A stretch of 33,005 nt of DNA from Deltaproteobacteria bacterium (GTDB lineage: Bacteria > Desulfobacterota > Desulfobulbia > Desulfobulbales > Desulfurivibrionaceae). Where the stretch lies: NCBI GenBank assembly GCA_021811385.1, contig JAJZPC010000025.1, positions 1 to 33,005 of the forward strand, given 5' to 3'. Numbering within the stretch: position 1 is the stretch's first letter; each line of letters begins with the position of its first letter. Positions 25,542 through 32,516 of this stretch are shown here, piece by piece. Position numbers and translations under genes: made by a program. The notes beneath the pieces are model-generated. The model was given only the letters and a program-made list of their open reading frames with translations. It was not told the origin of the DNA and ran no database searches.

Positions 25542-25730
25542 ATGCAAACGGCGAAACAAGAGGTGGAGGCGTTGTTGAAGCAGCTCCCCGACGACAGCAC
25601 CCATGAGGATATCCAGTATCATCTCTATGTGCTTGAAAAAATACGGAAAGGCCAGGACGACATTAATCAGGGAAGAACCAGCGGTCACGCCGAGGCCAAA
25701 GAACGTTTGAAGAAATGGCTGGGTCACTGA
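25542..25730 (+). CDS. Antitoxin-like small protein of a RelE/ParE toxin-antitoxin pair
   Basis: The 62-residue protein (QTAKQEVEALLKQLPDDSTH, EDIQYHLYVLEKIRKGQDDI, AKERLKKWLGH) has the short helical pattern of antitoxins found directly before RelE/ParE-type toxins: LPDDSTxEDIQYHLYVxEKI then a K/R-rich helix ending in W. Its end overlaps the start of the toxin frame by 16 bases, as usual for such pairs. The frame is open further upstream to 25440, but the ATG at 25542 matches the normal length. It appears intact although its toxin is broken. Confidence 0.75.
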   Translation: MQTAKQEVEALLKQLPDDSTHEDIQYHLYVLEKIRKGQDDINQGRTSGHAEAKERLKKWLGH

Positions 25731-26025
25731 TCTGGTCGGAACAGTCCCTCGGGGATATTGAGGCCATCGCGAATACATCAGCCGTGACTCGCCCCAACAT
25801 GCCCGCTGCGTTGTCGAAGAGATTGTTGTCACGGCAGAACTTCTTGTTTCTCAGCCCATGATGGGCCGACCGGTGCCGGAAACCGGCTCCCCTCAGATTC
25901 GCGAACATTTCATCTACAGCTACCGACTCATCTACGAAATCCGGGGAGAAACGAACTATATCCTGGGCGTGATCCACGGCAGGCGGTTGCTGGAATCCAT
26001 CGATGGTCGTTTTGATGCGGGTTGA
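25715..26025 (+). pseudogene. RelE/ParE-family toxin, broken by a one-base deletion
   Basis: From the ATG at 25715 the first frame reads MAGSLIWSEQSLGDIEAIA, the typical toxin start, then goes out of phase and stops at 25861. Adding one base near 25772 (GCGAATAC in place of an expected GCGAARTAC) restores YISRDSPQHARCVVEEIVV, then PMMGRPVPE, REHFIYSYRLIYEIRGETNY and ILGVIHGRRLLESIDGRFD to the stop at 26025. That is a full ~103-residue ParE/RelE toxin. The restored part keeps the family's conserved RLIYEI and HGRRLL blocks, so the lesion is recent or a sequencing error. No slippery site is visible. Confidence 0.85.
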
Positions 26026-26074
26026 GGTGGTTGCTGAATTCAAAACCATGCGCCAGTTCTTGCTATGAGAAAAC

Positions 26075-26095
26075 TGGGGAGTGTCCCTAATTTAT
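26075..26095 (+). repeat. REP-like repeat, left copy
   Basis: This 21-base unit contains GGGGAGTGTCCC, able to form a short hairpin, followed by TAATTTAT. It is identical, inverted, to 27365-27385. An A-run flanks both copies on the G side. Confidence 0.85.
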
Positions 26096-26153
26096 AGGGT
26101 GTGGTGGCGGGTGAGGTAAAGGTCGAGGCAAAGAAGCCGGAGCAGGCTGCGGC

Positions 26154-27158
26154 ATGAACAGGCACTGGCGAAAGGGGAAAATGTTGAGGAACGTTATGGA
26201 AATGCTTTTGGGAACCTGGCGGGTGTCCGTGATTGTACTTCTTGTATCTTGCGTAGCGACAACGGCGATTGCACAGGACAACAAACAGGCGCCTCCTGCA
26301 CGACCTGATCTCCAATGGGATAAACGTTCCTACGAGGATCGTCTTTACAACGGGCGCTACGAAGACCGTTACACCTTCAAGCACGGCAAACCCTACACGC
26401 TCGATCCATGGACCTGGGGTTACACCAAGGAATTTGCCGAACGCTTCCACATGCCGGAGCAATGTGTCGAACCGGACCTCAAGGGCGCCCTGGCGGTGGC
26501 CTTCCGCATGACCCCCCTCGGCGTCAATACGGAATGCGGCATGAGCGGTCAGGCTGATAACTGCTGGCCGCAACTCAACTGCCAGATGGACATCTACTAC
26601 GACAACCGGATCGAACTTCCTTGGAACTATCCAGAAATTATGCGTGACAACCTGATGCTCGGTCTACACTCTGGGCAGTATCTGCAAGACCCGAGTTTCC
26701 GGAGTCGCGGGGTGGGGCGCCATTTCTATGGCCGGCGTGACGACAAGGATCAGGATAAGGAGAAACCGATGGGGGCTATGAATTCAGGCGGCGGGTTACG
26801 TCACGGGAAATATAATCAAGGGGGCGGTGTGCTTGCTCTCTTCGACCGCGAATATCAACCAGGTATTGGCTTAATTAGTTGGATTGGGAATGGGGTATGC
26901 CCAGAATATACTGGACCAGACAAGGTTTTTATGAGGTTTGTAAACTATGATGATTTTCAAAAATTCAGGCGGGGACTGATCAAAGAAAGCGACATACGTA
27001 TTGACCACCGCATCGATTTTCCCGCTACCTTTCTAAAACGCGCCAAGGCTGTCTACGATGAACAGAACAAGGCCAACGACGAGGTCATGGACCGGCTGCT
27101 AAAGGGTTTCTTCAAGAGTAGAAACGCAGTGCCATCCGTCCCGGCTGAAACACACTGA
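26154..27158 (+). CDS. Secreted/periplasmic protein of unknown function
   Basis: The N-terminus has a basic stretch, a hydrophobic core (VSVIVLLVSCVATTAIA) and a likely signal-peptidase site after AIA-Q. ATGs at 26154 and 26181 could both start it; the second leaves a more usual signal peptide and has AGGGGAAA upstream. The ~290-residue mature part has five cysteines (EQCVEP, TECGMS, DNCWPQ, LNCQMD, GVCPEY), suited to disulfides, a W/Y-rich start (WDKRSYEDRLYNGRYEDRYT) and a charged stretch GRRDDKDQDKEKP. I do not recognise a family. The 3' half is more AT-rich than flanking genes. It lies in the REP-bounded cassette, 39 bases before a truncated gene. Confidence 0.8.
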   Translation: MNRHWRKGKMLRNVMEMLLGTWRVSVIVLLVSCVATTAIAQDNKQAPPARPDLQWDKRSYEDRLYNGRYEDRYTFKHGKPYTLDPWTWGYTKEFAERFHMPEQCVEPDLKGALAVAFRMTPLGVNTECGMSGQADNCWPQLNCQMDIYYDNRIELPWNYPEIMRDNLMLGLHSGQYLQDPSFRSRGVGRHFYGRRDDKDQDKEKPMGAMNSGGGLRHGKYNQGGGVLALFDREYQPGIGLISWIGNGVCPEYTGPDKVFMRFVNYDDFQKFRRGLIKESDIRIDHRIDFPATFLKRAKAVYDEQNKANDEVMDRLLKGFFKSRNAVPSVPAETH

Positions 27159-27197
27159 ATCAATTTTCGAACGTCGTTAACCTGAGGAGCACACAGC

Positions 27198-27368
27198 ATG
27201 ACCACGATCAGCGCGGAAGATAGACAGTTCATCCAGACTGGCAGCACCATGGCGGTTGCTGCTTACGGCGATACCCCTCCTGCTGGGAATTGGACTCTAC
27301 TAGATAATCGTGATCTCCGAATCGTGGATAAAGACAGCGGCTTCATGGCCCGCGTTTATGTTAGATAA
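27198..27368 (+). CDS. Short gene, probable truncated N-terminus of a lipase-like protein
   Basis: GAGGAG (27184-27189) precedes the ATG at 27198. The 56-residue product (TTISAEDRQFIQTGSTMAVA, AYGDTPPAGNWTLLDNRDLR, IVDKDSGFMARVYVR) looks like the beginning of class 3 lipase-like proteins, where an AAYGD..PAGW..LD segment precedes the strand leading into the alpha/beta-hydrolase core. The stop codon TAA lies inside the right REP-like repeat, so the gene was probably cut off there. It follows the secreted-protein gene by 39 bases, perhaps the remnant of a two-gene unit. The lipase link is from memory of pattern and is tentative. Confidence 0.5.
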   Translation: MTTISAEDRQFIQTGSTMAVAAYGDTPPAGNWTLLDNRDLRIVDKDSGFMARVYVR

Positions 27369-27385
27369 ATTAGGGACACTCCCCA
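27365..27385 (-). repeat. REP-like repeat, right copy
   Basis: This inverted perfect copy of 26075-26095 holds TAA on the plus strand (27366-27368, ending the truncated gene) and TAA on the minus strand (27372-27370, ending the DUF2156 gene). Confidence 0.85.
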
Positions 27386-28251
27386 ATTTTTCCCGGCACA
27401 ATACGCACCTTTTCCACCAGATGCTCCGGCGCATAGCTTTCTTTTGCCCGGCGCAAGCCGGGAATCCCAAGATCCTGCTCCCGGTTGACATAGGCAAACC
27501 CACCAAGGTTCTCTCTGGCAAACCACTGGTTGATCAACTGGGCCAAACCATGAAACTGGGGCATGGCCTTCTCGAAATGGGTGACTGCGGTTGAGGGGTT
27601 GAGCGCCTCACCCACGGTGAACGCCTCAATTCTCCCCGCAATCCGGATGGCGCCGCCGGTCAGGGGCAATTCCCCATAGTGCCGCAGGGTCTCTTCTATT
27701 GCCTGATCTTCCCCGCGCAATCCCGGTTCGATCTTGCACTCCCGGTCGGTGCACCAGCGCTCTTGCATGGCCAGGCATTCGGGAATTGTTTCCGGGGTGA
27801 TTATTTCGTGCTGGCAGTCGTACGCGGCCAGGCACTGGTTGATGTGGTTCCGTTTCTTGGTGAAATGCCTGCCAGCCAGGAAGGCCAGGTCTTCCCTCCG
27901 GTAGACATAATCGGCATTGTCCCGGTCCTCGACCACCACTGCTCCGTCCGGCAGGGCGGCATCCGTGAGTTTTTCCTTGGGGAAGCGGGTCGCTTCCGAA
28001 ATTCTGTTGCCGTATGCATCTAAAACCTCGGCCAGCGAGACCGAGCCCACGGGGTTTCCCAGGAGAACCAACCCAGTTTTTGTCTCGGCAAAAAAGAGCA
28101 GGGATTCCCTGAACTCGTCGATCCAGATCGGCCGGGTGTGCCGCCAGGCAAAGAGATTGGTGAAGGTCAGCTCCGAGATCACCGGAGGGAATCGCCTGAG
28201 ATATTCCGTAACGAACAGTCTGTTGTCAAGGGTAAGCGGGCGCAGGTTCAT
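27370..28251 (-). CDS. DUF2156 (phosphatidylglycerol lysyltransferase C-domain-like) protein
   Basis: The 293-residue product has the double GNAT-like layout of DUF2156 proteins: LRPLTLDNRLFVTEYLRRFP, ELTFTNLFAWR, GRHFTKKRNHINQCLAAY, GRIEAFTVGEALN, VTHFEKAMPQFHGLAQLINQ and FAYVNREQDLGIPGLRRAKE. Relatives include the aminoacyl-transferase half of MprF, but this one has no membrane helices, so it is probably a cytoplasmic acyl or aminoacyl transferase of unknown substrate. AGGAG precedes the ATG at 28251. The last residues, KIGECP, and the stop codon are encoded by the REP-like repeat, so the natural C-terminus may have been replaced. It is divergent from ispH. Confidence 0.85.
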   Translation of the reverse strand: MNLRPLTLDNRLFVTEYLRRFPPVISELTFTNLFAWRHTRPIWIDEFRESLLFFAETKTGLVLLGNPVGSVSLAEVLDAYGNRISEATRFPKEKLTDAALPDGAVVVEDRDNADYVYRREDLAFLAGRHFTKKRNHINQCLAAYDCQHEIITPETIPECLAMQERWCTDRECKIEPGLRGEDQAIEETLRHYGELPLTGGAIRIAGRIEAFTVGEALNPSTAVTHFEKAMPQFHGLAQLINQWFARENLGGFAYVNREQDLGIPGLRRAKESYAPEHLVEKVRIVPGKIGECP

Positions 28252-28342
28252 GGGGCTCCTGTGAAGGTGTGGGGCAGGATCAGTATAGAGGCGTCGCAGG
28301 ATTCTCGCAATCGATTCCCTTGGTAAGGGCGTGTTGCTTTTC

Positions 28343-28371
28343 TTGCAAATACGGAGAAATCCGTATAGATT
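28343..28371 (+). promoter_or_regulatory. Candidate ispH promoter with a palindrome filling the spacer
   Basis: TTGCAA (28343-28348) and TAGATT (28366-28371) are 17 bases apart, each 4 of 6 to consensus. The spacer is almost exactly the perfect inverted repeat ATACGGA-GAAA-TCCGTAT (28349-28366). This could be an operator; if transcribed from further upstream it would be a 7 bp hairpin with a GAAA tetraloop. Confidence 0.4.
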
Positions 28372-28399
28372 GTGCCTCTTGTGAAAATGGAAAAAGGCC

Positions 28400-28430
28400 C
28401 TTCGACAGGGTTCTCCTGAGCAATGTCGAA
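28400..28430. repeat. Dispersed hairpin repeat, degenerate copy 3
   Basis: TTCGACA (28401-28407) pairs perfectly with TGTCGAA (28424-28430). The stretch retains CTTCGACAGG and CTGAGCA of copies 1 and 2 but has lost the outer arms. It sits 24 bases before the ispH start, in its leader. Confidence 0.6.
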
Positions 28431-28454
28431 ATACCATAGAAAAAAGGTGAACAG

Positions 28455-29303
28455 ATGGAAGTAGTGCTTGCCAAGAACGCAGGCTTTTGCATGGGGGTGC
28501 GCAGGGCGGTTGATACCACCCTCGGCATGGTCCAGAAGGGCGAAACAACCATTGCCACCTTTGGCCCGCTGATCCACAACCCGCAGGTTTTGAAGCTGCT
28601 TGAGGAGCAGGGGGTGAGGATTCTTACCGAGATCCCGGCCCAGGCAACCGGGTCCATTATCATCCGGGCCCACGGCATCCCGCCTGAAGAAAAAAAAAAG
28701 CTGGAAGCCACCGGCGCCAGGGTGGAGGATGCCACCTGCCCTCGGGTGCTCAAGGTGCAGGCCATCATCGCCCGATACAAAAAAGAGGGTTACGCCACGG
28801 TGATCATCGGCGACCGCGATCACGCCGAGGTGGAAGGGCTCATGGGCTATGCCGGCAACACCGGGCAGGTGGTGAACAGCGAGACGGATGTGGCGGCCCT
28901 GCGGCTGGATGGACCCTACATCATCGTCAGTCAGACCACCCAGGACGAGCATCTTTTTGAACGGCTCAAAGAGCTGATCCTGCAAAAATATCCTCAAGGC
29001 GAGGTGTTCAACACCATATGCGATTCCACCCATAAACGGCAGGAGGAGGTTCGCCAACTCTGCCGGGAGGTGGAAGCGTTGGTGGTGGTGGGCGGCAAGA
29101 CCAGCGCCAACACCAAAAGGCTGGGCGAGATTGCCGAGAGCCTGGGCTGTCCGGTGTTCATGGTGGAGTCGGAAACGGATCTCGATTCCCAGGCCCTGGC
29201 GCGCTATGGCCGGGTAGGGGTTACGGCCGGGGCCTCCACCCCGAATTGGGTGATCGGCCGGATTGTGGAAGTGTTGGAGAATATAACGGCGAATACGCCT
29301 TGA
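28455..29303 (+). CDS. ispH: 4-hydroxy-3-methylbut-2-enyl diphosphate reductase (LytB)
   Basis: IspH is the iron-sulfur enzyme that makes IPP and DMAPP in the last MEP-pathway step, the opposite end from Dxs at the left edge. The three cluster cysteines are C12 (NAGFCMGVRRAV), C95 (EDATCPRV) and C189 (NTICDSTHKRQ). Substrate-binding H41, H74, H123 and E125 are present (LIHNPQV, RAHGIPP, DHAEVEG). GGKTSANTKRL and GVTAGASTPNW complete the signature. 282 residues is typical for the short form without an S1 fusion. ftsY follows after 12 bases, so they are probably co-transcribed. Confidence 0.97.
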   Translation: MEVVLAKNAGFCMGVRRAVDTTLGMVQKGETTIATFGPLIHNPQVLKLLEEQGVRILTEIPAQATGSIIIRAHGIPPEEKKKLEATGARVEDATCPRVLKVQAIIARYKKEGYATVIIGDRDHAEVEGLMGYAGNTGQVVNSETDVAALRLDGPYIIVSQTTQDEHLFERLKELILQKYPQGEVFNTICDSTHKRQEEVRQLCREVEALVVVGGKTSANTKRLGEIAESLGCPVFMVESETDLDSQALARYGRVGVTAGASTPNWVIGRIVEVLENITANTP

Positions 29304-29315
29304 GAGGGATGAAGA

Positions 29316-30362
29316 ATGCTGAGTTGGTTTAAGAAGAAGATCGGCGGCGCGCAACCACTACCGCCGGAACAGGGTGCTGGAGCAGAGGTCGCCACCCCTG
29401 TTGCAGAAGCCTCGGGGCAACAGGAGAATGGGGCCGGCTTTTTCCTGCGGCTCAAGGATGGTCTGTCCCGGACCCGGAAAACCTTTGTCCGTCAGATCGA
29501 CGCGCTTTTTTTGGGCAAGAAGCAGATCGACGCCGAGCTGCTTGAAGATCTGGAAGAGATTCTGATCATGGCGGATATCGGCGCCAACACCACCCAGGAA
29601 CTGCTTGAGAAGACCAGGGAGCAGGTGCGGCGAAACGAATTGGCGGATGGGCAGGCGCTTAAAAAAGCGCTCAAGGAGATGATCCTCGGCTATCTCATCA
29701 ATGCGGACCGGCCCGCGGACTTGGTGTTGCCTCCGCAAGGCCCCTTTGTCATCATGGTGCTGGGGGTCAACGGGGTGGGCAAGACCACGACCATCGGCAA
29801 GCTGGCCCACAAGTTCACCCAGGCAGGGCAGAAGGTTTTGCTGGTGGCCGCCGACACCTTTCGGGCCGCAGCCAGTGAACAGTTGCAGATCTGGGGCAAG
29901 CGGGTCGGGGTGGAGGTTGTGGCCCAGCAGGCAGGCGCCGACCCATCCTCCGTGGTGTTCGATGCCCTGGACTATGCCAAGCCGCGCAATTTTGACGTGG
30001 TTCTGGTGGACACGGCCGGCCGGTTGCACACCAAGGTCAATCTCATGGAAGAGCTGAAAAAGATCAAGCGGGTCATGGACAAGAAGATCCCGGGCGCACC
30101 CCATGAGATCCTGCTGGTGCTCGACGCCACCACCGGCCAGAACGCCATTTCCCAGGCGCGGCTCTTTAACGAGGCCGTGGATGTCACCGGCCTGGCCCTG
30201 ACCAAGCTCGACGGCACAGCCAAAGGCGGGATCGTGATCAACATCAGCCATGAGTTCAATATTCCCATCCGTTTCATCGGCATCGGGGAGCAGATGGAGG
30301 ACCTGCGCGATTTCGAGCCCGGCGAGTTTGTCGAGGCCCTGTTTGCCGAGGGTGAGGCATGA
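29316..30362 (+). CDS. ftsY: Signal recognition particle receptor FtsY
   Basis: FtsY docks SRP-ribosome complexes at the membrane in a GTP-dependent way. It opens with [11 protein letters not shown], an amphipathic start that binds lipid, then a short acidic/variable A region (to ~40). The N domain ([36 protein letters not shown]) and the G domain follow: [35 protein letters not shown], and [10 protein letters not shown], ending [13 protein letters not shown]. 348 residues with a short A region is usual outside enterics. Its TGA overlaps the start of the next gene (ATGA). Confidence 0.97.
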   Translation: MLSWFKKKIGGAQPLPPEQGAGAEVATPVAEASGQQENGAGFFLRLKDGLSRTRKTFVRQIDALFLGKKQIDAELLEDLEEILIMADIGANTTQELLEKTREQVRRNELADGQALKKALKEMILGYLINADRPADLVLPPQGPFVIMVLGVNGVGKTTTIGKLAHKFTQAGQKVLLVAADTFRAAASEQLQIWGKRVGVEVVAQQAGADPSSVVFDALDYAKPRNFDVVLVDTAGRLHTKVNLMEELKKIKRVMDKKIPGAPHEILLVLDATTGQNAISQARLFNEAVDVTGLALTKLDGTAKGGIVINISHEFNIPIRFIGIGEQMEDLRDFEPGEFVEALFAEGEA

Positions 30363-31195
30363 TCGTGTATCGTTCCCATAAGCCGCCGGGGTGTGGCGGG
30401 TTTTTACTGGTCGTGGCCCTGCTTCTGTTTCTCATGGGCGGCGCCCCACTCATCCTTGATGTGCTGGGATTTCTCTTTTTTACCGGGGTATTCCTGGTTC
30501 TCATGGTCTTTGTCGGGATATGGGGGTTTTCCCAGTATATCCGGCGCATGGCCAGCCGTTACGAACGATCCCAGACCGAAAGCCATAACCAGTTCGTCTT
30601 TCTGCTGATCAATATCCTGATCCGCATCGCCCAGGCGGACGGGGTGGTCACCAAGGCAGAGCTCGGCCCCATCGAGAATTTTTTCCGCGTCCATCTGCGC
30701 TACAACCAGAGCCAGATGTACTGGGTGCGCGACCTGATCCAGGACGCCCTTGCCTCCCAGGCCTCGCTTGAAGCCATGCTCGCCGAGTTCAAGAGCCATT
30801 TCGCCTACGAGCCCCGGCTGATCCTGGTGGAGCTCATCTATCAGGTGCTGTACACCAACGATCAGGTTTCCGCCCAAGAGTTGGCCATGGTGCAGACCAT
30901 TGCCGATTTTCTCGAAATTTCCGCCTATGACCACCACGCCATCCGGAGCAAGTACGTCGGCCCCGGCCATGGCCGCGTCTTCCCGGGCCAGGGCAGGAGC
31001 GAGCGCCAGTACTACGAAATCCTCGGCCTGGAACCGGGGGCAACGCCTGAACAGATCAAAAGCGCCTACCGGAAACTGAGCATGCAGTATCACCCGGACA
31101 AGGTGGCGCATCTGGGCGAGGAGTTCCGGAGGGTGGCCGAGGAGAAGATGAAAGAGCTGAATGAGGCGTATCAGCATTTAAAGAAATCGGCCTAA
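30359..31195 (+). CDS. Membrane-anchored TerB-J-domain co-chaperone, DjlA-like
   Basis: Two hydrophobic segments at about residues 13-33 and 35-57 anchor the protein. A TerB/DjlA-type helical domain covers 75-195 ([40 protein letters not shown]). A J domain closes it ([36 protein letters not shown]) with the HPD that stimulates DnaK ATPase. This is the DjlA order, though DjlA has one N-terminal helix, so the second hydrophobic stretch is a difference. It overlaps ftsY by four bases, hinting at chaperone work at the membrane. The start ATG is fixed by that overlap. Confidence 0.9.
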   Translation: MIVYRSHKPPGCGGFLLVVALLLFLMGGAPLILDVLGFLFFTGVFLVLMVFVGIWGFSQYIRRMASRYERSQTESHNQFVFLLINILIRIAQADGVVTKAELGPIENFFRVHLRYNQSQMYWVRDLIQDALASQASLEAMLAEFKSHFAYEPRLILVELIYQVLYTNDQVSAQELAMVQTIADFLEISAYDHHAIRSKYVGPGHGRVFPGQGRSERQYYEILGLEPGATPEQIKSAYRKLSMQYHPDKVAHLGEEFRRVAEEKMKELNEAYQHLKKSA

Positions 31196-31211
31196 GCAGG
31201 GCGGGGCAGGC

Positions 31212-32294
31212 ATGAACATCCTTGTTCTTGAGCCCTATTACGGCGGATCGCACAAGGCGTTTCTTGCCGGGTTGATCTCTCATCTTCCCTGTTCCTGTGA
31301 CCTGTTGACCCTGCCAGCGCACAGCTGGAAATGGCGGATGCGCCTTGCGGCCCCCCATTTCGCCGGGGTTCTCGCCACTGATCCCAGGTATGCGGGCAAG
31401 ACCTATGACCGGATCCTCTGCTCCTCCCTGGTCGATGTCGCTGCCCTGCGCGGTCTGCTGCCTCTCAACCTGCGCGCCACTCCGCTTCTCACCTATTTCC
31501 ACGAAAATCAGTTCGCCTACCCGATGCAGGTATCTGAACCGCGGGATGTGCATTTCGGGCTGACCAATCTTACCACGGCCCTGGCCTCGGACAGGCTTGC
31601 CTTTAACTCGCGGTACAATCTGGATTCGTTTCTGGCCGGCTGTGGGGAGTTATTGGCCAAGATGCCGGATATGTCCTTGGCCGGCTACGGGGAGGCGATC
31701 CGCGCCAAGGCGACCATCCTCTATCCGGGTCTTGATTTCAGCGGGATTGACTCCTGCCCGCAGGAGAGGCAGACAGGCAGACCGCCGGTTCTGGTTTGGA
31801 ACCACCGCTGGGAACACGACAAGAATCCGGAGCTGTTCTTCCGTACCCTGTATCAGCTTGATGAGCAAGGGGTTCCCTTTGGTCTGATCGTGCTGGGCGA
31901 ATCCTTCCGGAATCAGCCTCAGGTTTTTGCCCAGGTAAGGGAGAGACTTGCCGAGCGGATTATCCATTTCGGCTACGCGGAAGACCGGCAGGAGTATTGC
32001 AGGCTGCTCTGTCAGGGGGATGTTGTCGTTTCCACGGCCAACCACGAGTTTTACGGCATTGCGGTTCTTGAGGCGGTGCGCGCAGGCTGCCGTCCCGTGG
32101 TGCCGGACCGCCTGTCGTACCGGGAGCTTTTTGCTCCAGCCTTTCGCTACGAGGATGGGGATTTTGCCGGGAAACTCCTGGTTGCCATGGAGGCGGGGAG
32201 GTTGGTTGAGGATGAAGCGCATTCCCTGACCAACCGGTTTTCCTGGCCGGAATTGGCCGACGGTTACAAAGGATGGCTTGCCGCGCAGGGATAA
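31212..32294 (+). CDS. DUF3524 glycosyltransferase, tRNA-queuosine mannosyltransferase-like
   Basis: The N-terminal DUF3524 domain is plain: ILVLEPYYGGSHKAFLAGL, LLTLPAHSWKWRMRLAA, DRILCSSLVDVAALRGLLP, TYFHENQFAYP, and FGLTNLTTALASDRLAFNS. A GT-B C-terminal domain follows from residue ~190 (LVWNHRWEHDKNPELFF, STANHEFYGIAVLEAVRAGC), where HEFYGIAVLEA is the donor-binding EX7E-like region. The human relative (GTDC1) mannosylates queuosine in tRNA-Asp; a like role here is family inference. It starts 16 bases after the djlA-like gene and faces the small gene and glgB on the other strand. Confidence 0.88.
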   Translation: MNILVLEPYYGGSHKAFLAGLISHLPCSCDLLTLPAHSWKWRMRLAAPHFAGVLATDPRYAGKTYDRILCSSLVDVAALRGLLPLNLRATPLLTYFHENQFAYPMQVSEPRDVHFGLTNLTTALASDRLAFNSRYNLDSFLAGCGELLAKMPDMSLAGYGEAIRAKATILYPGLDFSGIDSCPQERQTGRPPVLVWNHRWEHDKNPELFFRTLYQLDEQGVPFGLIVLGESFRNQPQVFAQVRERLAERIIHFGYAEDRQEYCRLLCQGDVVVSTANHEFYGIAVLEAVRAGCRPVVPDRLSYRELFAPAFRYEDGDFAGKLLVAMEAGRLVEDEAHSLTNRFSWPELADGYKGWLAAQG

Positions 32295-32304
32295 TCGGGG
32301 CAGG

Positions 32305-32335
32305 GCGAATCAGCAGGGGGCGGATTCGCTGAAGT
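32305..32335 (+). terminator. Weak candidate terminator between convergent genes
   Basis: GCGAATC (32305-32311) and GATTCGC (32323-32329) pair perfectly with an 11-base loop, ten bases after the plus-strand glycosyltransferase stop. A five-T run (32335-32339) follows. The left arm overlaps the stop codon of the minus-strand small gene. Confidence 0.3.
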
Positions 32336-32504
32336 TTTTCGTCAGAAATTCACATTCAGCCGGAGAGAGATCAAAGCGGATCTCCGCTTCCCGGATCACC
32401 GCATCCCGTTTTTTCAGCGGATTGCTGAGCAACTCTTCGCTCATCCAGCATAGCGCCTTTTTCACCTTGTCGCTGCCGGTCGGCAGCCTGCTGTCACCGC
32501 CCAT
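32310..32504 (-). CDS. Small conserved-looking protein, glgB-linked
   Basis: The 64-residue product (SRLPTGSDKVKKALCWMSEE, LLSNPLKKRDAVIREAEIRF, DLSPAECEFLTKNFSE) is mostly helical and has no membrane segment. AGGAG sits seven bases before the ATG at 32504, immediately after the glgB stop at 32517, so it is the downstream gene of the same transcript. The composition and well-placed ribosome site support a real gene. I do not recognise a domain; a role with glycogen metabolism is only suggested by position. Confidence 0.7.
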   Translation of the reverse strand: MGGDSRLPTGSDKVKKALCWMSEELLSNPLKKRDAVIREAEIRFDLSPAECEFLTKNFSESAPC

Positions 32505-32516
32505 CCGCGTTCTCCT

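Larger units (their letters stand above)
26075..27385. mobile_element. 1.3 kb cassette bounded by perfect 21 bp REP-like inverted repeats
   Basis: The left end (26075-26095) and right end (27365-27385) are perfect 21-base inverse complements with the core GGGGAGTGTCCCTAATTT. Each has its own tiny GGGA-GTG-TCCC hairpin, like REP units mobilised by RAYT transposases. Between them are a secreted-protein gene and a short truncated gene, but no transposase. No target duplication is clear. Whether the unit moves as a whole or two REP units landed either side of it is open. Confidence 0.65.

Noticed and set aside
25765-25780. Programmed frameshift in the toxin gene
   Set aside because: There is no slippery heptamer, downstream stem or internal ribosome site; a simple deletion or read error explains it.
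25663-26049. Minus-strand 128-codon frame opposite the toxin
   Set aside because: The plus strand gives a convincing toxin after one-base correction; the minus frame has no support.
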